Made by a program: the position numbers and the translations under genes. Shown here piece after piece: positions 1 through 8,642 of a stretch of 27,541 bases of DNA. Source of the DNA: JAPLHP01 sp963720375 (lineage in GTDB: Bacteria > Chloroflexota > Dehalococcoidia > UBA2247 > RBG-13-53-26); assembly GCA_963720375.1 (NCBI GenBank), contig CAVRFM010000026.1:1-27541 (forward strand), given 5' to 3'. The number at the start of each line of letters is the position of its first letter. Position 1 is the first letter of the stretch. The notes under the pieces are model-generated. The model was not told where the DNA came from, made no database searches, and saw only the letters and a list, made by a program, of their open reading frames with translations.

Positions 1-1734
1 GTAGAATGGCTGATGCTAGTTATGATGCGGTAATAGTGGGAGGAGGGAACAAAGCGCTGCTGCTGGCGATATACCTGATTAAATACGGTGGCATGAGCGT
101 TGGTATTTTCGAGAGAAGACATGAAATTGGGGGTTCCTGGCCACGAAAGAGACTTCGGCTCCGGGCTTTCGTGGCAACACGCATGCCAACATAATACTGC
201 CGATGTATTATCTGCCCGTGTGGCGAGATTTTCCTGATTTCTGGGAATATGGTGGGCGGTGGGACCAGCATCTGTGCAGTGATGGGTTCGTCTTTAAGAA
301 GAACAGACCGCTCTCGGCATTTACAGCACGAAGTACGATCCGCTGCAGGAACGGACTGCCCAGCAGATTGCGCGCTTCTCCAAGAAGGATGCTGAGAAGT
401 GGCTGAAGCTGTCGACAATGGAGCGGAGCAAGGAATACTGGAGAGTCCAGGCGGACATGCTCTACAATCCGGCGGAGTTCAAGACGGCTCCCGAGATTTT
501 TAACAGACAGTTGGAGTTATTTCCGAAGATGGTGGAGGCGGGATTTACACCCGATGGGGTGGTTCTAACTGCCAGCAGCTACCGCATAATAAGGGAATGG
601 TTTGAGAGTCAGGAACTGCAGTCCTGCATACTGAGGTTTGCAGTTTCGTCGGTGAACGATATCAATGAACCCGGATGGGGGCCCTATGCTATGGGTCTGG
701 CGTCATATCTTCCGCTGGTAGGCTTTGCGCCTGGAGGGACGCACCAGATAGCGCATGCGGCGCACCAGATACTGGTGCAGATGGGGTGCAAGTTTTTCAC
801 GCATGCTGAGGTAGACAAGGTAGTCATTGAGAATGGAGCTGCCACGGGCATCAAACTGATGAACGGCAGCCAGATCAAGGCCAACAAGATTGTTGTCAGT
901 GCCGGCATGTCGCCGCAGCAACTCTGTTTTGATCTGATCGGGAAAGAGTATATTGATCCGTTGCTGGCCAAGCGGATAGAACTCATAGACAAGTCCTTCG
1001 GGTGCCTGATGTGGTATACCTTTGCCGTACACCAGGCTCCGAAGTACAAAGCGGAGGCCTTCAACCCGGACATACACGAATGTGAATGGCTGGGGATGCA
1101 GCCGGACCCCAGCCCTGACCACATAGCCAGGGAGTGCATGTACATGAAGCTGGGGCAATGGCCGCCCTTTGAGGACTATGCTCCAACTGTAGGTTGCCAC
1201 AGTCTGGCTGACCCTGCCTATGCACCTCCGGGGAAACATGTCCTCCAGAACGAGCAGCTGGCCCCGCCGGCCACTCGTCATACTGAGAAAGAGTGGCTGG
1301 AGATCAAGGAGCGGTATGCGGATGAACTGATCCAGATCTGGCAGCAGTATGCTCCCAACATGACGTGGGACAATGTCATAGGAGTTGACACCAACAGCCC
1401 GTATGACCACCTGAGGATGAAGAACCTGGCACCGATGGGGACGATGGCGGGCATCGACCGCAACTACTGGCAGCAGGAAGCCAACCGGCCCACTCCGGAG
1501 CTGGCGAACCACCGGACGCCGATAAAGAACCTCTATGCCACGGGAGGGTGCTGGCACCTGGGATCCAACGCCGGGTCAACGGAGTCATACAACTGCTACA
1601 AGATCATTGCCAAGGACCTGAACCTGGCCAAGCCGTGGGAGGAATCGGACAAGAAGGAACCGGATTCGCTGGTAGAAGAGGTCTTCAAGGTCAAGAAGAG
1701 AGTGCAGGATTCGGCCAAGCCGAAGAAGTACGGG
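1..1734 (+). repeat. Arm 1 of a 1.7-kb inverted duplication
   Basis: This stretch matches the reverse complement of 22193-23927 over essentially the whole gene, starting at the first base of the window (gtagaatggctgatg in both). Differences are clustered: many in the first 320 bases and around 535-565, and very few from about 600 to 1700. The match ends at the 3' end of the gene, where the last codons already differ (gaagaagtacgggtag here, aaaaagtactaa in the other copy). The arm may extend left beyond the window. Confidence 0.85.
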
Positions 1735-1737
1735 TAG
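6..1737 (+). pseudogene. Frameshifted phytoene-desaturase-like FAD oxidoreductase (copy 1)
   Basis: This is a CrtI/COG1233-type FAD-dependent oxidoreductase that would be about 576 aa if repaired. The N-terminus has a Rossmann dinucleotide-binding start (AVIVGGGNKALLLA) and the C-terminus has the FAD-contact region GGCWHLGSNAGSTES. Compared by eye with the intact copy at 22190-23920, it has lost one base near 131-137 and another near 305. The reading frame therefore runs in three segments: 6 to about 135, then to about 305, then to the stop at 1737. The last 439 aa, from the ATG at 418, are open and differ from copy 2 by about one residue. It sits 50 bp upstream of an intact paralogue, so it was probably the first gene of that operon. 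Substrate is unknown; carotenoid chemistry is only the family's best-known role. The deletions could be real decay or consensus errors. Confidence 0.85.
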
Positions 1738-1787
1738 GAGACCGATGTTGCGCAGCGCACAACATATACCTAACTTAAGGAGGAGAA

Positions 1788-3422
1788 ATGGCACAGAAGT
1801 TCGACATAATAATCATCGGAGGTGGCCCCAACGGACTGGAGATCGGTGCCTACCTCGCCAAGGCAGGTCAGAAATGTTTGCTCCTGGAGAAGAGGTTCGA
1901 GGTCGGCGGAGGCCTGATGACAGAACAGGTAACCCTGCCGGATTTCTTCCACAATACCCATGCCATCTACCACATGATGGTGGATTACGCGCCGGTGTAC
2001 CAGGACCTCAATTTCGATGAATACCTGGTGAAACACATTAAACCGGAGCTCCAGTGGGCCATGCCTCTGAAGGATGGCAAGTGCCTCTGCATCTATACGG
2101 ATGTAGAGAAGACCTGTGCCTCTATAGCCAAGTTCTCCAAGAAAGACGCCGACAGCTATCGCAGCATGTACAAGCTGTTCGACGAGATGATGAAGAACAT
2201 TGTCGGCCCGCAGACCTATGTCCCGATGGGGCCTGCGCCGCTCATGGCCGCTTTTGCTGAGTCGACACCTCTGGGTGCGCAGATGACTTCCATGACAGAG
2301 AAGACCCCGGAAGAGGTAATCTGCGAGCTCTATGAGAATGACATCGTGAGGACGCTCATGCTCTACGCCTGCTGCCACTGGGGCCTGGACTACAGCCAGT
2401 CCGGATTGAGCTACCTTATACCCCTCTACCTGAACAGGCTGGTGAACTACTACCTGGTAGCCGGCGGGTCTCACCGCATTTCCAATGCCCTGCTGAAGAG
2501 ATATTTCGAGAACAAGGGGCAGGTGCGCACCAGCGCCCAGATCAAGCGCTTCATCATTGAAAACGGCACGGCCAAGGGTGTGGAACTGGAAGACGGCACC
2601 CAGTACCTGGCTGACAAGGCCGTCATCAGCACGATTGACCCCCACCAGACCTTCCTCAAGTATGTGGGGGAGAGCAACCTGGACAAGGAACTGGTGGAAA
2701 TGATCAAGATCTGGCAGTGGGAGAAGTGGAGTCTCTTCGACGTGCATCTGGCCCTGGCGGAGCCGCCGCAGTTCAAGGCAGCCGCCTCCGACCCCCAGAT
2801 CAACAAGGCCTTCATATACCTTATCGGCTATGAGAACCTGGCCGCCCTGAAACGCCACTGGGAAGAGATGAAGCAGGGCAAGATGCCGGATGAGGCCGGG
2901 TATAATGCCACCTTCCCCAGTGTCCATGATCCCTACCAGGCGCCGCCCGGAAAGTGTTCCGGGCTCATCTCCCAGATGGCCGTCTATGATCTGAAAGACG
3001 GCGGTCATGAAAAATGGCTGAACCGCAAGTTCAGACAGGAATATATGTGGAAGCAGATCGCCAAACTGCAGCAATATGCCCCCAATATGACGAAGGATAA
3101 GGTACTGCAGACGTACATCACCACCCCTGCCGACATTCAGAACAAGTTTGCCAACATGGTCAAGGGAGGGTACAAACAGGGGATGTACCATCCCCTCCAG
3201 ATGGGATACCTCAGACCCAACCAGTATTGCTCACAGTACAGAACGCCGGTGAAGAACCTCTATGTAGGAGGGTCAAGCGTTGCCCCCGGTGGCTGTGTGA
3301 TCTGGGGGCCGGGTTACAACTGCGCCAATGCAGTGGCCGAGGACTATGGAATAAAGAAGTGGTGGTCAGAGCCGAAGATAGTCACCGAAGCAATCAAGAA
3401 CAACTACGTTATGAAACCATAA
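1788..3422 (+). CDS. NAD(P)/FAD-dependent oxidoreductase, phytoene-desaturase family
   Basis: This 544-aa protein is a full-length member of the CrtI-like amine-oxidase/desaturase superfamily and a distant paralogue of its upstream neighbour. It opens with a beta-alpha-beta FAD-binding motif (IIIIGGGPNGLEIGAYLAKAG, with the acidic residue in LLLEKR) and ends with the family's C-terminal FAD loop (NLYVGGSSVAPGGCVIWGPG). There is no signal peptide or convincing membrane span, so it is probably cytoplasmic or peripheral. The ATG at 1788 is preceded by a strong AAGGAGGAG site. It lies 50 bp after the frameshifted copy and 28 bp before a small ORF in the same direction, consistent with one transcript. 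The substrate is not readable; oxidation, reduction or isomerisation of a polyisoprenoid or other hydrophobic molecule is inference from the family. Confidence 0.85.
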   Translation: MAQKFDIIIIGGGPNGLEIGAYLAKAGQKCLLLEKRFEVGGGLMTEQVTLPDFFHNTHAIYHMMVDYAPVYQDLNFDEYLVKHIKPELQWAMPLKDGKCLCIYTDVEKTCASIAKFSKKDADSYRSMYKLFDEMMKNIVGPQTYVPMGPAPLMAAFAESTPLGAQMTSMTEKTPEEVICELYENDIVRTLMLYACCHWGLDYSQSGLSYLIPLYLNRLVNYYLVAGGSHRISNALLKRYFENKGQVRTSAQIKRFIIENGTAKGVELEDGTQYLADKAVISTIDPHQTFLKYVGESNLDKELVEMIKIWQWEKWSLFDVHLALAEPPQFKAAASDPQINKAFIYLIGYENLAALKRHWEEMKQGKMPDEAGYNATFPSVHDPYQAPPGKCSGLISQMAVYDLKDGGHEKWLNRKFRQEYMWKQIAKLQQYAPNMTKDKVLQTYITTPADIQNKFANMVKGGYKQGMYHPLQMGYLRPNQYCSQYRTPVKNLYVGGSSVAPGGCVIWGPGYNCANAVAEDYGIKKWWSEPKIVTEAIKNNYVMKP

Positions 3423-3450
3423 GGTAGCTCACGGAAGGAGTGAACACAAG

Positions 3451-3696
3451 ATGTTAATGCGATCCACGGGGCTGGGGAAGACAGAGCTCAAGGGGAAGAT
3501 TTCCGGACTGGTACGTCAGGGGGACTACCTGGTCCTGCAGGTAGAGACCATTGAGCCGGTGAAGTGGAAGATCCGGGTGGCCATCGCCAAGCCGGACATA
3601 TGGCAGGTCATCAAAGGCCTCCTGAAATGGAAGAACATCAAGCTGCTGCTCTCCACTAAGTGGAGGGCCGAGCCAAAGCACCCCGGCGAGTTTTAG
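3451..3696 (+). CDS. Small basic hypothetical protein (81 aa)
   Basis: I do not recognise this protein. It begins at ATG 3451 behind a GGAAGGAG site and is rich in Lys, Trp and hydrophobic residues, with a predicted beta-like first half (KGKISGLVRQGDYLVLQVET) and a basic C-terminus. It has no obvious membrane span or metal-binding cysteines. It lies 28 bp after the 544-aa oxidoreductase and immediately before a strong hairpin, so it is most likely the last gene of that operon. Its overlap with an antisense ORF of the same length is a shadow effect; operon position and the ribosome-binding site favour this strand. A role as an accessory protein for the oxidoreductase is a guess from position only. 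Confidence 0.65.
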   Translation: MLMRSTGLGKTELKGKISGLVRQGDYLVLQVETIEPVKWKIRVAIAKPDIWQVIKGLLKWKNIKLLLSTKWRAEPKHPGEF

Positions 3697-3715
3697 CAAC
3701 TCTGCGGCAGTTTAT

Positions 3716-3759
3716 AGAAATAATGAAAAGACCTGAGTGCAGGTCTTTTCATTATTTCT
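3716..3759 (+). terminator. 20-bp perfect-stem hairpin after the oxidoreductase operon
   Basis: Bases 3716-3735 pair perfectly with 3740-3759 around the 4-base loop AGTG. The right arm contains TCTTTTCATTATTT, which supplies T-rich sequence on the plus strand, and its complement does the same on the minus strand. It sits between the end of the plus-strand operon (3696) and the end of the minus-strand chemosensory operon (3808), so it can serve as a bidirectional terminator. The stem is unusually long for a simple intrinsic terminator. Confidence 0.8.
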
Positions 3760-3807
3760 GACCAGCTATAATTTCACAGGGCTCTCAAAATAAGCCCTCA
3801 ACAGGTC

Positions 3808-4803
3808 TTAATTTTTTCTTGGCCAACCCCACCAGTTCTCTTTTCCGCACTGGGTGCACTTGACATGAATCGCAACAGTTCCATTAGCAGCGCAAGATTG
3901 ACACTTAAAGTTCTTCTTGATATTGTAGCCCAGTGTATTCTGGAGACCTCGAGTGATATCTCTGATATGACTGACGAACACTTTTGATCGTTCCGCATTG
4001 AACTGACGGCTTGCCACCAATGCGGTCCCCATTGCCTCACCATATTGTTCAAATTTCCCCAGAGAGCTTTCCATACCTGCCAGGCGCTCAGTCAAACCAG
4101 GCAATGTATCTCGCAACTCTTCCATGATCGCCCAAAGCTGGCTAATTGTCTTTGATTGTTCCTCCTTGATCTGTTCAAATCCTACTATAGCCCCTTCCAC
4201 TGCCGTCATGTGTTCAGTCAGATTAGACACTGTCTCTTCAACTGATGAATTCTGGAGACCTTCCACAAGTGTTTTGATCTCACTAACCGCCTTTGAGTGC
4301 TCCTCGCGGGCTTGACGGTCTGCCAACAGGGTTTCCCGAATGCCGTTGACCTGCTGTTCAAATCCTCCTATAGCCCCTTCCACTGCCGTCATGTGTTCAG
4401 TCAGGTTAGACACTGTCTCTTCAACTGATGAATTTTGGAGACCTTCCACAAGTGTTTTGATCTCACTAACCGCCTTTGAGTGCTCCTTACTATCCTGGTG
4501 ATCCTCTGCCAATGATGTTTGAATACCATCGACTTGATGTTGGAATTCGCCTATGGTTCTTTCTGCCGTAGCCAATCGTTCGGTCAAACGAGTCACTGCC
4601 ACCTGAAGAGAACGAAGTTCTGCTTCTTCTCTTGCTGCTGCAGTTGGTCGGGTAGCAACAGCTGTTGCCGGAACCGCCACATGCCTCGCTGGCTTGGGCA
4701 CCGGCACATCTACTGCAGTATGACTCAGGTTTCTACCGGCGGCTTGTTGAACGAGGTTATCGATCTCATCCTGTGAAAGCCTTCTTCTTCTTGACTTGTC
4801 CAC
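3808..4803 (-). CDS. FliM-type CheY-docking peptide, coiled-coil, zinc-ribbon protein
   Basis: This 331-aa protein has no clear named family. Residues 9-18 read LSQDEIDNLV, an almost exact match to the N-terminal CheY-P-binding peptide of the flagellar switch protein FliM (consensus LSQxEIDALL). A Pro/Ala/Val-rich linker follows (about residues 30-60), then long heptad-rich coiled coil (about 60-280). The coiled coil contains a 61-residue unit present twice. The C-terminus is a zinc ribbon with CxxC pairs at C301/C304 and C316/C319. No signal peptide or membrane span is seen. It starts at GTG 4803 behind GAAGG. It is the last gene of the chemosensory operon, 73 bp after the HD-GYP gene. I infer that it is a soluble CheY-P effector or sink; the peptide is seen, the function is not proven. 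Confidence 0.8.
   Translation of the reverse strand: MDKSRRRRLSQDEIDNLVQQAAGRNLSHTAVDVPVPKPARHVAVPATAVATRPTAAAREEAELRSLQVAVTRLTERLATAERTIGEFQHQVDGIQTSLAEDHQDSKEHSKAVSEIKTLVEGLQNSSVEETVSNLTEHMTAVEGAIGGFEQQVNGIRETLLADRQAREEHSKAVSEIKTLVEGLQNSSVEETVSNLTEHMTAVEGAIVGFEQIKEEQSKTISQLWAIMEELRDTLPGLTERLAGMESSLGKFEQYGEAMGTALVASRQFNAERSKVFVSHIRDITRGLQNTLGYNIKKNFKCQSCAANGTVAIHVKCTQCGKENWWGWPRKN
4171..4487 (-). repeat. In-frame duplication of a 183-bp coiled-coil unit
   Basis: Bases 4171-4304 and 4354-4487 are 134-bp direct repeats offset by 183 bp, exactly 61 codons. I count three mismatches by eye. They encode the segment containing HSKAVSEIKTLVEGLQNSS twice. The offset is not a multiple of seven, so the heptad register shifts between units. 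The near identity at DNA level implies a recent duplication or ongoing homogenisation. Confidence 0.9.
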
Positions 4804-4876
4804 AATTCACCTTCAATTACTCATTCAAGTTTCAAGGTTGCGTTAAAGAGACTGAAGTAATCAGATAACATTGACG

Positions 4877-6130
4877 TCAGTACTCCAAAGCTGTAGTGAC
4901 CAGCTTGCCCTCACATTCGTCTTCTGCCAGATCTATATCGTATGGCTTCTCCACAGGCTGAGAGTCCTCATCGTAACAGATACGGATCCTCGGTCGGCCC
5001 ACAATACCAAGGTTAGCATCAGTAACAATACCCACCTCTCCTGTATTTAGTTTAACCATAACTCCGGTAGGGAAGAAGGGGATCTGTTCAATAAACATTC
5101 GTACCAGTTCGGGATCATAAAACACGTGACTGCAAGCTACAATCAGCTCACTAGCTTCAAGAGGCAAGAAAGCCTGTCTATACGGTTTCCTTGAAACCAT
5201 GGTGCAGCAGGTGTCAGTCATGGCCAGGATTCTCGCAGAAAGGGATATATCCTTACCTTTCAGTCCGGCCGGGTATCCGTTCCCATTCCAACGCTCGTGA
5301 TGCTGAAGAATGATCTCCGTCAGCTTACTATCAACGCCACATTCAACGCCACATTTCTCAAGCATCTCTGCACCATAGACTGGATGTCTCCAGACAATCT
5401 GAAGTTCGTCCTCAGTCAGCGGCTCCAGTTTTGGCTCAGGCTTTTGGCCGTTATCGGCTATTCTCCAGGCATTACTAAAAGCCAAGTCTTCGCACAAAGC
5501 TCCCGGCCTATGTACAAGTTCCTGAGGTATCACCATGACATAGCCGATATTTTGCAGCAGGGCTGCCATCCCCAGGTCTATCAGTTGGGTCTCATTAAGG
5601 CCAGCCGCCTTGCCCATTAACAGAGACAGACCAGCAATCTTTACCGGGAGGACAGAGGTAGAATTCCTCAAAGAGTGCCATCCGGTTATAGTGGGGTCTC
5701 CCTTGGGTACTGGGGATAGTTGTTGAACCATTTGAGATGTCAATTGGCGCAGTCGTGTCAGGTCAATGTTCTCACCGGTCTTCGTAGCTTGCTGGGTAAT
5801 GGCAGAGCCGGAAATAGCGGCACTTGAGCGGCCCGGATCTCTGGTTTCAATAGCTCCATCAGGACGCATCGACTCAGCTTGCACCAGGATTTCGCCCAGA
5901 TTCTCCGCTATTGCCCCTTCCAATTCCGAGGACATCAAGGGCCATACAGCCACATCCTGAACCCGGTCATCCACAATCACCAATTCAGGGCATCCTATAT
6001 ATCCTAAAGACTGCACCCACTCTTCGGTTAGTTGAGTTCCTTCCTTCAACACTATATGGCCATGTCCATCGTATAGATCTCTGGCCAGCACCATACCCGG
6101 TTTAGCATACTTCACTAATATTCGACGCAT
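4877..6130 (-). CDS. Degenerate HD-GYP domain protein (c-di-GMP related)
   Basis: This 417-aa protein starts at ATG 6130 behind GAGGAAT. Residues 1-60 match the domain often found before HD-GYP domains (KPGMVLARDLYDGHGHIVLKEGT). Residues about 120-350 form an HD-GYP-like domain: H152 (WHSLRNS), HP at 249-250, HHE at 277-279 and an intact GNGYPAGLKG motif at 283-292. The defining HDIGK signature is replaced by QNIGY at 193-197, so both the His and the Asp metal ligands are missing, and the usual DVYDAL is MTDTCCTM. HD-GYP enzymes hydrolyse c-di-GMP; this one is probably inactive and may instead bind the nucleotide or a partner protein. It lies 16 bp downstream of cheR and upstream of the FliM-peptide protein, so it belongs to the chemosensory output end of the operon. 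Confidence 0.85.
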   Translation of the reverse strand: MRRILVKYAKPGMVLARDLYDGHGHIVLKEGTQLTEEWVQSLGYIGCPELVIVDDRVQDVAVWPLMSSELEGAIAENLGEILVQAESMRPDGAIETRDPGRSSAAISGSAITQQATKTGENIDLTRLRQLTSQMVQQLSPVPKGDPTITGWHSLRNSTSVLPVKIAGLSLLMGKAAGLNETQLIDLGMAALLQNIGYVMVIPQELVHRPGALCEDLAFSNAWRIADNGQKPEPKLEPLTEDELQIVWRHPVYGAEMLEKCGVECGVDSKLTEIILQHHERWNGNGYPAGLKGKDISLSARILAMTDTCCTMVSRKPYRQAFLPLEASELIVACSHVFYDPELVRMFIEQIPFFPTGVMVKLNTGEVGIVTDANLGIVGRPRIRICYDEDSQPVEKPYDIDLAEDECEGKLVTTALEY

Positions 6131-6146
6131 TTTCTATTCCTCAAAT

Positions 6147-6980
6147 TCACGATACTGATATTGCAATCTTCCTCAGTCCATACTGGCTCTGGGATGCCTT
6201 TGATTGCTTAACATAAAAACAGTGATCCAATGCAGCAAAACCTATCGCACGGGCATTCATAATAGTCTCCGTCCCCCCAACGAATAGTATCCCCCCCTCT
6301 CTCAGCGAACTGTGAAATCTACAGTTGAGATGCAACCTCGCCTCATCAGTGAAGTAGATCGCTACATTGCGGCACGAAATAAGATCAAACCCTTCCTCAA
6401 ATGGATCGCATAACAGATCGTGTTTCCTGAATTCTACCCTGCGTCTGATTTTGTCACTGACCCAGTACGATCCTTCACGGTTGCTGAAGTACTCTTGGAG
6501 AAGCGGCTCCGGCACATTCTTCATCTCAGTAGAGCGATACGGCCCACCGGCCCTTGCCTTCATCAAGCTGGACTCATCGATGTCAGTAGCCAAGATTCCA
6601 TGAGTGCGATAAGGGCAAATTTTGTCCAGGATGATTGCAAAGGAATATGGTTCACCTCCAATAGAACATCCCGTGCTCCAAATGTTCAGGCAGGGATTGT
6701 CTGCCAGTAACCGTGGTAGAACGATGGTTCTAAGCTGTTCGAATTGCAGAGAATCACGAAAGAATTCACTCACTTTGATGGTCAAAAACTTGCATAGCTC
6801 GTCCAGTAAACCACTATCATGCTCGAGCATGCGGCAGTATGCGAAAACGTTAGGAGCCGATGTACGAGACAGAAAAGCACTTAATCGGCGACGCATCTGT
6901 TGCTCCCTGTAACTGCCAAGATCGATGCCGGTAAGACGCTTTATCCGTGCCTTGAGATATGTATACTCTAGGTCCCGCAT
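6147..6980 (-). CDS. cheR: CheR, chemoreceptor glutamate methyltransferase
   Basis: CheR transfers methyl groups from S-adenosylmethionine to receptor glutamates for adaptation. The 277-aa protein has the helical N-terminal domain with Arg-rich RREQQMRRRL-like features (EQQMRRRLSAFLSR), the SAM-binding loop STGCSIGGEPYS, the acidic motif ATDIDESSL, and the late motif DLISCRNVAIYF. The usual GEEPYS is GGEPYS here, a mild deviation. I place the start at ATG 6980, preceded by GGGAG, rather than at the upstream GTG 7073: this gives a normal family length and reduces the overlap with cheB to 13 bp. That overlap implies translational coupling. HD-GYP follows 16 bp later. Confidence 0.92.
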   Translation of the reverse strand: MRDLEYTYLKARIKRLTGIDLGSYREQQMRRRLSAFLSRTSAPNVFAYCRMLEHDSGLLDELCKFLTIKVSEFFRDSLQFEQLRTIVLPRLLADNPCLNIWSTGCSIGGEPYSFAIILDKICPYRTHGILATDIDESSLMKARAGGPYRSTEMKNVPEPLLQEYFSNREGSYWVSDKIRRRVEFRKHDLLCDPFEEGFDLISCRNVAIYFTDEARLHLNCRFHSSLREGGILFVGGTETIMNARAIGFAALDHCFYVKQSKASQSQYGLRKIAISVS

Positions 6981-8077
6981 CCTTTGAGCTCCCGCTGGGA
7001 GGTAGTCGATTCCTGACACATCCCCACAATTTGACGAGCAATTTGTGGCAATGGCACTATGTTGTCGGCGCACCCAGATTCAACTACGCTCCTCGGCATT
7101 CCATAGACCACACTGGTGGATTCATCTTGAACGATGACTTTGCCACCGGATCTCTTGATGGCTAATGCTCCTTCTTTGCCGTCAGAGCCCATGCCAGTCA
7201 GTATCACACCTATACAGCGGTGCCCATAGAGGCTGGCTGCTGTTTCCATAGTCACATCCACGGCTGGACGAACACCATGCTTCGACGGCATTTGGTTGAG
7301 TTCGATCCCATTACTTAAACTCACAGCAAGATGGTAATTGCCAGGGGCCACCAGAGCTTGCCCCACTCTTAGAGCATCCCCTTGTTCGGCCTCCTTCACT
7401 TCTATCAACGAAAGATGATCCAGCCTTCGGGCAAGTGACTTGGTGAACCCTGGGGGCATATGCTGGACTATGATTATTGATGCTTGGATATCACCAGGCA
7501 GATTGGGAATAATATCACAAAGTGCCCTTGGCCCACCTGTTGAGCTACCAATAACCACCACCTTCTTCTTTGCCAAGGGATGCCCGTTCGATTTCGAAGG
7601 ATGAGGTGGTGAGAGTTCCATTACTCGACTACGGAGACGGTTTTCCCGCAGCATTGTCACTACTCTAGAAATATCCACCTTCGATGCCAGCTTTATCTTG
7701 TCAATTAACCCGCTGACTGACCTAGAATTCTCTCCTGAGCTAATCAAGGATGGCTTGAGGAAGAAATCAATAGCCCCAGCCTCCAACGCCTTGATGGTTA
7801 TCTCCGTATCTCCATCAGTTAACCTGCTAAGCATTACCACTGGGGTAGGGCACTCTAACATAATGCGGTCGAGAGTGGTCAAGCCATCCATCCTTGGCAT
7901 TTCCACATCGAGGGTTACCACGTCCGGCTTGAGCCTCTTCACCTTGTCCAAAGCATCAATACCGTCAACAGCCGCCCCAATAACTTCTATTTCCGGGGCA
8001 AGACTAATCCGCCCTGAGATAGCCATCCTGGCAAAAGCCGAATCATCGACTATTAGAACCCTTATTGGGCGACTCAT
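6968..8077 (-). CDS. cheB: CheB, receptor methylesterase response regulator
   Basis: CheB removes methyl groups from (and can deamidate) chemoreceptor glutamines/glutamates when phosphorylated by CheA. The 369-aa protein has a receiver domain (D11, D12, phospho-acceptor D57 in TLDVEMPRMDG, Lys in FLKPS), a linker, and the methylesterase domain with the catalytic Ser in GSSTGGPRAL, His in VQHMPPGF and Asp in LTGMGSDG. The ATG at 8077 has a good AGGAG site, so I prefer it to GTG 8113, which would add 12 residues. It lies 45 bp after cheY and overlaps cheR by 13 bp. All catalytic residues are present, so it should be active. Confidence 0.93.
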   Translation of the reverse strand: MSRPIRVLIVDDSAFARMAISGRISLAPEIEVIGAAVDGIDALDKVKRLKPDVVTLDVEMPRMDGLTTLDRIMLECPTPVVMLSRLTDGDTEITIKALEAGAIDFFLKPSLISSGENSRSVSGLIDKIKLASKVDISRVVTMLRENRLRSRVMELSPPHPSKSNGHPLAKKKVVVIGSSTGGPRALCDIIPNLPGDIQASIIIVQHMPPGFTKSLARRLDHLSLIEVKEAEQGDALRVGQALVAPGNYHLAVSLSNGIELNQMPSKHGVRPAVDVTMETAASLYGHRCIGVILTGMGSDGKEGALAIKRSGGKVIVQDESTSVVYGMPRSVVESGCADNIVPLPQIARQIVGMCQESTTSQRELKGCGT

Positions 8078-8122
8078 TTGACTAAAACTCCTATAACTCT
8101 CAAGCCAGTCCACTCACTGCTC

Positions 8123-8479
8123 TCAAGACAACATTTTCTGCACTGCCTGTAACACTCTTCCCGAATCGAAGGGCTTCATCACAAAATCCCTTGCTCCTGC
8201 TTCCAGGGCCTCTACCACCATGGACTTCTGGCCCATAGCTGACACCATAGCCACTCTGGCATTAGGATCAAAAGTCATTATCTCTTTCAGTGCCCTCAAA
8301 CCGTCCATGTCGGGCATTGTAATGTCCAACAACACTGCATCTGGCTTCTGTTGCTTGTACTTGGCGAGTGCCTCAGTGCCATTCCCCGCCTCATCAACCT
8401 CGAACCCCTTGTCGCACAACAACCTGGCACATTTCATGCGGGCAAAAACAGCGTCATCCACTACAAGTATCCTTGGCAT
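8123..8479 (-). CDS. cheY: CheY, single-domain response regulator
   Basis: This 118-aa stand-alone receiver domain has the full active site: D8 and D9 for Mg2+, phospho-acceptor D52 (LLDITMPDMDG), switch Ser80 (MVSAMG) and K102 (MKPF). It is the diffusible output of the CheA kinase. In flagellated bacteria it binds the FliM N-terminal peptide; no flagellar gene is in the window, but the operon's last gene carries that peptide. ATG 8479 follows AGAGGTG. A 163-bp gap separates it from cheD upstream, long enough to hold an internal promoter, though I see no convincing one. CheB follows after 45 bp. Confidence 0.93.
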   Translation of the reverse strand: MPRILVVDDAVFARMKCARLLCDKGFEVDEAGNGTEALAKYKQQKPDAVLLDITMPDMDGLRALKEIMTFDPNARVAMVSAMGQKSMVVEALEAGARDFVMKPFDSGRVLQAVQKMLS

Positions 8480-8642
8480 ATTGCACCTCTATTCTTTATT
8501 GTCATTATTTTGTCATACCCGGCCATTGCAGCCATTCTTCCTCATGCTACCTCGGCTATTCTAGGCTTGGCCTGTGCCCCCCACAAGGCACGGATGGCTA
8601 ACTTTTCCGAGCCATAAGGCCACATTTTAATGAACACACCTC

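Noticed and set aside
3454..3699. 81-codon minus-strand ORF over the small hypothetical gene
   Set aside because: The plus-strand frame has a strong ribosome-binding site and operon position; the minus frame has neither.
6321..6331. Third copy of ACAGTTGAGAT, matching the MarR-type element
   Set aside because: It lies inside cheR coding sequence with no promoter around it; one 11-base match in 27 kb on two strands can occur by chance.
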